From the NCBI RefSeq assembly GCF_900129905.1, contig NZ_FQXG01000005.1:292182-356181 (forward strand): DNA of 64,000 bases, read 5' to 3'. This document shows positions 57,180 to 64,000 of this stretch, piece by piece. Source of the DNA: Ferrimonas marina. GTDB lineage: Bacteria; Pseudomonadota; Gammaproteobacteria; Enterobacterales; Shewanellaceae. The position numbers and the translations under genes are program-made. The notes under the pieces are model-generated. The model had not been told where the DNA came from. It searched no databases and was given only the letters and a program-made list of their open reading frames with translations. The first letter of the stretch is position 1, and every line of letters starts with the position of its first letter.

Positions 57180-60100
57180 ATGATGGATCGCTCAGTGTTG
57201 CGCACCCTGTGTTACTGGATTCTGATCGCCACCGGCGGCTTTGTCGCCACCACCAGCTCGGCACCGGTCGGCTCATCCACATCCTGGCGCCCCGACTCTG
57301 AGCGCGCTAGCTCCGCCGACTTCCAGGCCCTGCCTACCAGCGTGAGTGTCGCGACCAGGGCAGCGTTCGCAGCAGACCGGGATGGTGATGGCGTCCCCAA
57401 TGGCCTGGATGCCTTTCCCGACGACCCCAACGAGTGGGCCGACAGCGATAACGACCGCTTCGGTGACAACAGCGATCCCTTCCCCTGGGATCCCAACAAC
57501 GGCCAAGCCAGCCCATCGCCAGGCTCCAACTCACTGACGGCCCGGCTCAAGCGACAAGGGCATCCGCTGGTGGCAAACGAGGCTCGCTTTGCCCAAAGGG
57601 CGGCATCCTCGAGCCAACCTGCGCCCCGCTTGGGCGCAGCCGACCTAAGCCGCCTATCCGCCCTTACGCCTATCAGTGCAAGCCTGTTCTCGCCCTCTTC
57701 ACCGGCTGAGCAACAGGCCAACAACGCTGCGCAGCCATCCCCAAGCAACGACAACGCCGAGCTGACCAGTGCTGGGGCCAGCTTTATCGGTCAACTGCAG
57801 AACCTGCGCACCGATCTCTGCTTTGGCGTCGACAACGCCAGTGACGCCGCGGGCGCCAACGTTGGCCCCGCTCCGTGCCTGGCGGATCAGCCCGAGCAAT
57901 CCCTCGCCTTCATTCCGGTAGCGGACCAGGCTGACACCTATACCCTGCGCTTTGAGCATTCAGGCCAGTGCCTGGATGTGGAAAACGGCTCCAGTGCCGA
58001 TGCTGCCACCCTGGTGCAGATGCCCTGTGATGGCAGCGACAGCCAGCAATACCGCGCCCTGGATGAGGGCAACCAGTGGGTGATCTACACCGGCACCGGC
58101 AACCGCGACAAGGTGGTGGACTCCCACGCCCGCATCTCCGACATCATCCAGTACCGGGACTACGGCAACGACAACCAACGCTGGCGCTTCTTCCGCTTCA
58201 CCGAGGCGCTGGACAGCGATGGTGACGGCGTGCCCGATGGCCAGGATGCCTTCCCCAACGATCCCAAGGAATGGGCCGACAGCGACGGCGACAACCAGGG
58301 CGACAACAGCGATCCCTTCCCACTGGACCCCAACAACGACAGCGATGGCGACGGCATCAGCGGCCACATCGACAACTGCCCCGGCGACGCCAATGCCGAT
58401 CAGGCCGACCAGGATGGTGATGGCCTCGGCGATGCGTGCGATCCCTTCCCTCAGGACCCGGCCAATGACATCGACGGCGATGGCATCGGCGGCAGCCTGG
58501 ACAACTGCCCCGCCACCACCAACCCGAGCCAATCGGATGAGGACGGCGACGGCCAAGGCGACGCCTGCGATCCCTTCCCGCAGGACCCGGACAACGACAT
58601 CGATGGCGATGGCGTCAGTGGCCACATCGACAACTGCCCGCTGGAGCCCAACCCAGGTCAGGCCGACCAGGACGAAGATGGCGTCGGCAACGCCTGCGAC
58701 CCGGATTACGACGGCGGTGATGACAACGGTGATGGTGGCACTCAGGCCCTGTTCATCGGCCAGCTGCAAAACCTGCGCACCAATCTCTGCTTCGGCGTCG
58801 ACAACGCCAGCGACGTCACCGGTGCCAACGTCGCCCCCGCCCCCTGCCTGATGGATCAGCCGGAACAATCACTGGCCTTTATCCCGGTAGAGGGGCGTGA
58901 CGACACCTACACCCTACGCTTCGAGCACTCCGGCCAGTGCCTGGATGTGGCCGGTGGCTCCCGCGCCGATGCCGCCAGTCTGGTGCAAACCCCCTGTAAC
59001 AACAGCGACAGCCAGCAGTTCCGCGCCCTGGATGAGGGCAACCAGTGGGTGGTCTACACCGGCACCGGCAACCGCGACAAGGTGGTGGACTCCCATGCCC
59101 GCATCTCCGATATCATCCAATACCGGGACTACGGCAATGACAACCAGCGCTGGCGCTTCTTCCGCCGCACCGAGGCGCAGGACAGCGATGGTGATGGCGT
59201 GGTCGACAGCCTGGATCCCTTCCCCTACGACCCCGACGAGTGGGCTGACAGCGACGGCGACGGTCAGGGTGACAACAGCGATCCCTTCCCCTTAGACGCC
59301 GCCAACGACGCCGATGGCGACGGCATCAGCGGCCACATCGACAACTGCCCGGTTGACGCCAATGCCGACCAATCCGATCGGGACAGCGACGGCCTGGGCG
59401 ATCTGTGCGATCCCTACCCCGATGATCCGCTCAACATGAGCGCCTGGCCCGCCAGCTTCTCCAGCATCAATGTGATGGGCGACAGCTACGGCGATCGGCG
59501 CCAGAGCAACGGTGTGGTCTACGCCACTTACCTGGCCGACAACCTGGACCTGCCCCTGGCCAACGTCTCCCGCTCAGGCTGGACCACCGAGCATCTGCTG
59601 GAGGGCCGCTTCAGCGACCCTAGTCAGGTAGAGCGGCTGCTGGGGGATCCACCGCAAGCGGATCCCAGCGGGCTCTACGTGCTTTGGGCTGGCTTTAACG
59701 ACGTCTACTTTGGTGATGACGACAGCCCCATCAACCTCGACCGGGCCATCGATAACATGGAGACCCTGCTGGATATCCTTGAACAGGCCGGCGCCCGCTA
59801 CGTCACCGTCCCCAACCTGCTGGATGTGGGGCTGTGGCCCATCGTCGACAACAGCGACATCGAGGCCCACCGGGCCCGCACCATCGAGTTCAACGCCAAG
59901 CTGGAGCTGCTGCTGTTGGCCCGCCAGCAAACCGGCACCCTGCAGATCCTGCCGTTTGAGATGTTCGACTGGGTTGAACAGATCGAGGCCAACCCTAACG
60001 CCTTTGGCATCATCGACATCGACCGAATCTGTGAGCAGAACGAACCGGTCAGTGGCGACAACGACGCCCCGGTGGCGGAGTGCCCTGGATACTTCTTCTG

Positions 60101-62582
60101 GGACACCGTTCACCCCACCACCGAGATGCACAGCGTCATCGCCGGACGACTGCAGGACCTGATGGCACTGGAGGCGGACCCGGGCCGCTGGCTAGACAGC
60201 GACGAGGATGGGGTGCCTGATCACCGCGATGACTTCCCGTTCGACAACGGCGAGCAGTACGACTCCGACGGCGATGGCATCGGCAACAACAGCGACCCCT
60301 TCCCCACCATCCCCGCCGAGCCGGATCCCATGCCTGACGCCGCCTTTGTCGGCCAGGTGCAGAATCAGCGCACCGATCTCTGTATCCAGGTGGCTGGCGC
60401 CAGCATGGTGGCCGGCGCTAATGTCGAGCCGGGTCAGTGCCAGGAAGGCGCCGCCCATCAGCGCCTCCACTTCAACCCCATCGTCGACCAGGCCAACGCC
60501 TACACCCTGGTGTTTGAGCATTCCGGCCAATGCCTCGACGTCGAGGGTGGCTCCGCCAGTGACGCCGCCAGCCTGGTACAGATGCCCTGCGATGGTCGCG
60601 CCAGCCAGCAGTACAAGGCCTTCGATGAAGGCAGCGACTGGGTGATCTACACCGGCACGGGCAACGGCGACAAGGTGGTGGACTCCCACGCCTACGTCTC
60701 CGACATCATCCAGTACCGCGACTACGGCAACGACAACCAGCGCTGGCGCTTCTTCCGCCAGCAGTGGCTGAACCAGCAGCAGAGCAATGATGGCAATGCC
60801 GATGCACTGGACGCCCTTCCCGACGCCCCCGGCAACCAGCTCGATCAGGACGGCGACGGGCTGGGCGATCACGAAGACCCCTTCCCCCGCGACCCGGATA
60901 ACGACGTCGATGGCGATGGCATCAGCAGTCATCTCGATAACTGCCCGCTGGACTACAACCCGGACCAGGCCGACGCCGACCGGGATGGCATCGGCGATGC
61001 TTGCGATCCCAGCTACAGCGAAGCCGCTGCCCAGCGCATCAGCTTCGTCGCCTCACTGCAGAACCAGTTCAGCCGACAGTGCCTGCAGGTCAGCAACAAC
61101 AGCCTCTACGCCACCGCCCCTCTGGTTCCGGCGGCCTGTGCCTTAGGTGGCGATCGGCTCAACTTCCTGCCGCTGCCGGATGGCCGCTACCAACTGCAGT
61201 TTGTCCACAGCGGGCTGTGTGTTGGCGTCAGCGAGAGCAGCGATGCCCCTGGCGCCCGCCTGACTCAGCAGGTCTGCCTGGATATCCCCGCCCAGCAGTT
61301 CCGCATGGTGGAGGAGGGCGAGCAGGTAGTGCTGTTCACCGGTACCGGGGTGGGCGACAAGGTGATCAACGCGGTCAGCTTCCGCAGCCAGATCACCCAG
61401 GAGCGGGATTTCGGCAAGAGCCATCAACGTTGGTTGTTGCTGGATCTGGAGCCGATCCTCGACAGCGACGGTGACGGTTTCCCGGACTTCCAGGACGCCT
61501 TCCCCGACGATCCCAACGAATGGGCAGACAGCGATAGTGACGGCCAGGGCAACAACGCCGATCCCTTCCCCTTCGACCAGGACAACGACGGCATCCCCGC
61601 CGCCGACGACAACTGCCGCAAGGTCGCCAACTTTGATCAAAGCGACCGGGACGGCGACGGCATTGGCGATCCCTGCGACCCCACCCCAGATGGCGACATC
61701 GTGCTGCCGCCGGGCATGCCCTCCCAGTACAGCGCCATCGGCGCCATGGGCGACAGCTACAGCGACCGCTCCCTCAGCAACGGTGAGGTCTACGCGGTGC
61801 AGCTGGCACAGCAGCGTGACCTGCCGGTGGACAACGTCGCCATCACCCGCTGGACCACCGGCGATCTGCTCGACGGCCGCGACGGTGAGCAGGACCAGCT
61901 GACCCAGTTGCTGGGAGACCCACCCCAAGCCGACAGCGAGGCCCTCTACCTGGTGTGGATCGGCTACAACGACGTCTACAACAACCTCAACCTGGACCAG
62001 GCGGTGGCCAACGTCCGCACCCTGCTGCTGGCGCTGCAGGACGCCGGTGCCCGCTACGTGGTGCTGCCTAACCTGCTGGACGTGGCCCTCTGGCCCAAGG
62101 CCACCAGTGGCGAGCGCGCCAGCCTGCGCCGCCGCACCATCGAGTTCAATGCCAAGCTGGAGTGGATGCTATTGCAGTGGCAGCGGACGCAAAGCCTGAC
62201 GGTGCTGCCGCTGGAGATCTTCGATTGGGTCGAGCAGATCGTTGCTAACCCCGGTGACTACGGCATCAGCAGCATGACCCAGGAGTGTCGCGATTTTCGC
62301 AGCAACAGCGGCAGCAGCCGGGCGCCATTGGCGGATTGCGATGGCTTCTTCTTCTGGGACACCGTCCACCCCACCGCCGAGGTGCATGAGATGGTGACCG
62401 AGCGGCTGGACGCGCTGCTGACCCTGGAGTCCCAGCCCGAGCGCTGGAGCGACAACGACGGTGACGGCGTCTACGACCACCGGGATGAGTTTCCTGAGGA
62501 CCCCGACGAGCAGTACGACTCCGACGGCGATGGGGTGGGCAACAACGCCGATGCCGATCCCCTCGACCCGGAGATCAACTGA
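57180..62582 (+). CDS. Giant secreted protein with two GDSL esterase and four ricin-B-like domains
   Basis: The exported protein has 1,800 residues. Order: signal peptide (CYWILIATGGFVATTSSA); TSP3 (about 60-100); Ser/Pro linker; ricin-B-like 1 (200-345); TSP3 block (345-520); ricin-B-like 2 (524-670); TSP3; GDSL/SGNH hydrolase 1 (759-1000; Ser769 in MGDSYGD, Asp975 and His978 in WDTVHPT); TSP3; ricin-B-like 3 (1055-1200); TSP3; ricin-B-like 4 (1285-1425); TSP3; hydrolase 2 (1516-1740; Ser1526, Asp1727, His1730); TSP3 tail. Both triads and the block III Asn (WAGFNDVY, WIGYNDVY) are intact. The TSP3 repeats should bind Ca2+. The likely activity is carbohydrate or lipid de-esterification (inference). 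Confidence 0.85.
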   Translation: MMDRSVLRTLCYWILIATGGFVATTSSAPVGSSTSWRPDSERASSADFQALPTSVSVATRAAFAADRDGDGVPNGLDAFPDDPNEWADSDNDRFGDNSDPFPWDPNNGQASPSPGSNSLTARLKRQGHPLVANEARFAQRAASSSQPAPRLGAADLSRLSALTPISASLFSPSSPAEQQANNAAQPSPSNDNAELTSAGASFIGQLQNLRTDLCFGVDNASDAAGANVGPAPCLADQPEQSLAFIPVADQADTYTLRFEHSGQCLDVENGSSADAATLVQMPCDGSDSQQYRALDEGNQWVIYTGTGNRDKVVDSHARISDIIQYRDYGNDNQRWRFFRFTEALDSDGDGVPDGQDAFPNDPKEWADSDGDNQGDNSDPFPLDPNNDSDGDGISGHIDNCPGDANADQADQDGDGLGDACDPFPQDPANDIDGDGIGGSLDNCPATTNPSQSDEDGDGQGDACDPFPQDPDNDIDGDGVSGHIDNCPLEPNPGQADQDEDGVGNACDPDYDGGDDNGDGGTQALFIGQLQNLRTNLCFGVDNASDVTGANVAPAPCLMDQPEQSLAFIPVEGRDDTYTLRFEHSGQCLDVAGGSRADAASLVQTPCNNSDSQQFRALDEGNQWVVYTGTGNRDKVVDSHARISDIIQYRDYGNDNQRWRFFRRTEAQDSDGDGVVDSLDPFPYDPDEWADSDGDGQGDNSDPFPLDAANDADGDGISGHIDNCPVDANADQSDRDSDGLGDLCDPYPDDPLNMSAWPASFSSINVMGDSYGDRRQSNGVVYATYLADNLDLPLANVSRSGWTTEHLLEGRFSDPSQVERLLGDPPQADPSGLYVLWAGFNDVYFGDDDSPINLDRAIDNMETLLDILEQAGARYVTVPNLLDVGLWPIVDNSDIEAHRARTIEFNAKLELLLLARQQTGTLQILPFEMFDWVEQIEANPNAFGIIDIDRICEQNEPVSGDNDAPVAECPGYFFWDTVHPTTEMHSVIAGRLQDLMALEADPGRWLDSDEDGVPDHRDDFPFDNGEQYDSDGDGIGNNSDPFPTIPAEPDPMPDAAFVGQVQNQRTDLCIQVAGASMVAGANVEPGQCQEGAAHQRLHFNPIVDQANAYTLVFEHSGQCLDVEGGSASDAASLVQMPCDGRASQQYKAFDEGSDWVIYTGTGNGDKVVDSHAYVSDIIQYRDYGNDNQRWRFFRQQWLNQQQSNDGNADALDALPDAPGNQLDQDGDGLGDHEDPFPRDPDNDVDGDGISSHLDNCPLDYNPDQADADRDGIGDACDPSYSEAAAQRISFVASLQNQFSRQCLQVSNNSLYATAPLVPAACALGGDRLNFLPLPDGRYQLQFVHSGLCVGVSESSDAPGARLTQQVCLDIPAQQFRMVEEGEQVVLFTGTGVGDKVINAVSFRSQITQERDFGKSHQRWLLLDLEPILDSDGDGFPDFQDAFPDDPNEWADSDSDGQGNNADPFPFDQDNDGIPAADDNCRKVANFDQSDRDGDGIGDPCDPTPDGDIVLPPGMPSQYSAIGAMGDSYSDRSLSNGEVYAVQLAQQRDLPVDNVAITRWTTGDLLDGRDGEQDQLTQLLGDPPQADSEALYLVWIGYNDVYNNLNLDQAVANVRTLLLALQDAGARYVVLPNLLDVALWPKATSGERASLRRRTIEFNAKLEWMLLQWQRTQSLTVLPLEIFDWVEQIVANPGDYGISSMTQECRDFRSNSGSSRAPLADCDGFFFWDTVHPTAEVHEMVTERLDALLTLESQPERWSDNDGDGVYDHRDEFPEDPDEQYDSDGDGVGNNADADPLDPEIN

Positions 62583-62613
62583 CAGCAGCATTGCCCCGCC
62601 CGCACCAAGCGCG

Positions 62614-62651
62614 AAAAAAGCCGGCTGAGGTTGCCCCTCAGCCGGCTTTTT
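62614..62651. terminator. Bidirectional terminator
   Basis: AAAAAAGCCGGCTGAGG / CCTCAGCCGGCTTTTT is a long symmetric stem serving the giant gene and the convergent receptor gene. Confidence 0.93.
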
Positions 62652-62670
62652 GCTCACAACCTCGGGTTTC

Positions 62671-64000
62671 TCAGGGCCACTGGTAGCGCACCCCGACAAA
62701 CAGGCTGCGCGGGGCGCCAGGGCGGTAGGTGATCGCCTCCGCCCCTACCTGGTTGGTGGTGTTGGTGGAGTAGCGCTCGTCGGTCAGGTTGAGCAGGCGC
62801 GCATGCAGCCGCCACTGGGCGTTCAGTTCGTAGTTCAGCCTCAGGTTCAGCAGATCATGGCCGTCGTAGGACTGGGTGTTGGTCTCGTCGGTGTAGTACT
62901 CGCCGACATGGACCCACTCCAGCTCTGCCCGGGCACCGCTGAGCCAATCCGGGAAGTAGGCCAGGCTGGCGTTGCCCAGGGTCTTGGGGGCCCGACCAAT
63001 CTGGTTGCCGGCAAAATTCAGCGTTTCCTGGACAAAGCAGCTGCAGCCGGGGTCGAAATAGCCCAGCACGTAGCTGTAATCCACGTACTCCTGATCCGTC
63101 ACGGTGAAGGCCAGCCCCAGCTGCCATTGCTGGCCCAGGGCGATATCCAGCCCCAGCTCAATGCCTCGGTGGCGGGTCTCACCGGCGTTGGTGGTCTTGC
63201 GGTCGTCGCCGTCGATGTAGTTGACGATCTCGTTCTCCACCGTCATGTCATACAGGCTCAGCTCGTAATCCAGCCACTGGCCAAAGCGGCCCCGCACACC
63301 CCCCTCGATGTTGGCGGCGGTTACCGGCTGCAGCTCGGTGCTGTTCTCCACCCGACCGGAGCGAAACAGCTTGTCCACCGTGGGGGCACGGAAGGCGTGG
63401 CGGTAACTCAGGTAGAGGTGATGCGCCGGGGAAAACTGGTAGGTGGCCCCCAGCTTCGGGGTCCAGTTGTCGTAGTTGAGCACCTGGGACGGTGCCCGGT
63501 AGTGGTTGTCGCTGGCGTCCTCCCGCCCGGCCAGGCGGTCGTGGTAATCCACCCGGAAATGGTCGTAACGCAATCCGGCACTGAGGCGCCAATGCTCGCT
63601 GGCCTGCCATTCGCCATGCAGGTAGGGCGAGATGCTCCACTGGGCGGCATCAAAGTCGTAGTTGGGGGTACCGGTGCGCTGATAGCCGGTAAAGATATCG
63701 CCCTCCTTGCTGACCAGGATCGCCTCCTCCTGGTAGCGGGCATCGGTGTAATCCAGATCCGCCCCCAAAATTAGCTCAGTGCGCGCGCCACGCCAGCGCT
63801 GCTTGGCCATCAGGCCAAGGCTGGCAAACTCAGTATCGGCGTAGTTGGGATCGTAGCTGGCCATCCAGCTGGGGGTCATCTGCGAGCGGTTGTAGCGGGC
63901 AAAGGGGGTCAGGGTAGTGAGGCTGCCATCCTGCCAGCTGCGCGACCAGGCGCTGGCCAGGCGCACCGCCTCCACCTCGCGCTTACCCACGTCACCGTGG
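62671..64000 (-). CDS. TonB-dependent receptor, C-terminal part (runs off the window)
   Basis: The frame is open to the right edge, so the N-terminus, signal peptide and plug are missing. The 443 visible residues are an outer-membrane barrel. LYLSYRHAFRAPTVDKLFRSG and the final strand ending in an aromatic and basic tail (LFVGVRYQWP) are typical of TonB-dependent siderophore or vitamin receptors, with the ELGLDIALGQQWQLGLAFT segment between them. A periplasmic-side Cys pair (DPGCSCFVQ) is unusual. The GTG at 63990 is not the start. The ligand is unknown. Confidence 0.9.
   Translation of the reverse strand, partial: HGDVGKREVEAVRLASAWSRSWQDGSLTTLTPFARYNRSQMTPSWMASYDPNYADTEFASLGLMAKQRWRGARTELILGADLDYTDARYQEEAILVSKEGDIFTGYQRTGTPNYDFDAAQWSISPYLHGEWQASEHWRLSAGLRYDHFRVDYHDRLAGREDASDNHYRAPSQVLNYDNWTPKLGATYQFSPAHHLYLSYRHAFRAPTVDKLFRSGRVENSTELQPVTAANIEGGVRGRFGQWLDYELSLYDMTVENEIVNYIDGDDRKTTNAGETRHRGIELGLDIALGQQWQLGLAFTVTDQEYVDYSYVLGYFDPGCSCFVQETLNFAGNQIGRAPKTLGNASLAYFPDWLSGARAELEWVHVGEYYTDETNTQSYDGHDLLNLRLNYELNAQWRLHARLLNLTDERYSTNTTNQVGAEAITYRPGAPRSLFVGVRYQWP

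Noticed and set aside
58200-58720. Regular GAT-GGC-GAT repeats as a possible CRISPR or tandem DNA array
   Set aside because: Period and content are those of DxDxDG thrombospondin-3 calcium repeats in frame; there are no unique spacers.
63990-64000. GTG at 63990 as the start of the TonB-receptor gene
   Set aside because: The frame stays open to the window edge and the barrel lacks its plug, so the true start lies outside.

Overview
This 64-kb window is a stretch of chromosome from a high-GC marine-type gammaproteobacterium. Gene order (orn/rsgA-psd-mscM, fxsA/groES-groEL, prmA/dusB-fis, aroQ-accB-accC, efp/epmA/epmB) and lineage-typical small families (DUF3392, DUF3016, DUF6494, DUF2061) fit the Alteromonadales; a Ferrimonas- or Shewanella-like bacterium is the best guess (inference, no search was run).

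Layout. 1-330: two tRNA-Gly(GCC) genes around a wrecked tRNA copy. 433-9,750: orn, rsgA-psd-mscM-glycerophosphodiesterase, a 2-hydroxyacid dehydrogenase, and the iron pair bfd-bfr behind a Fur-like site. 9,769-13,140: a zinc-uptake operon (His-rich small protein, His-rich outer-membrane protein, ZnuA-like binding protein, ZnuB-like permease) with no ATPase gene. 13,183-15,911: efp with its modification genes epmA and epmB. 16,536-21,141: a dispersed repeat, a TraB/GumN protein, DUF3016 and groES-groEL with a sigma-32 promoter. 21,278-24,214: a MATE exporter and a DcuB-type C4-dicarboxylate carrier.

24,177-26,033 is the most unusual locus. An insert of about 1.7 kb sits between two perfect 81-bp direct repeats of the dcuB 3' end plus its terminator. 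It carries three overlapping unknown genes, two of them paralogous around a probable winged-helix protein, a 36-codon membrane peptide and a 14-bp palindrome, and no integrase or transposase.

26,047-36,439: fxsA, dsbD, a MacA/MacB-type export system, a Kef-like antiporter, a LON-domain protein, the second copy of the dispersed repeat, a Fur-box-linked DUF2061 membrane protein and a patatin. 36,887-43,936: a short DUF2057-like protein, a lipoprotein cyclophilin, arfB, aroQ-accBC, a porin and a subtilase. 44,051-47,456: a frdC-frdA-frdB quinol:fumarate reductase operon. With DcuB this points to anaerobic fumarate respiration. 47,678-53,298: prmA, dusB-fis, an orphan type III-like DNA methyltransferase converging on fis, a HEPN protein and a YebC/YeeN regulator.

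53,521-62,582: two very large secreted proteins built from the same modules (calcium-type thrombospondin-3 repeats and ricin-B-like domains). The first is fused to a quinoprotein sugar-dehydrogenase-like domain and a two-CXXCH haem region; the second carries two complete GDSL/SGNH esterase domains. A convergent TonB-dependent receptor runs off the right edge. Together they look like an extracellular or surface polysaccharide-acting set (inference).
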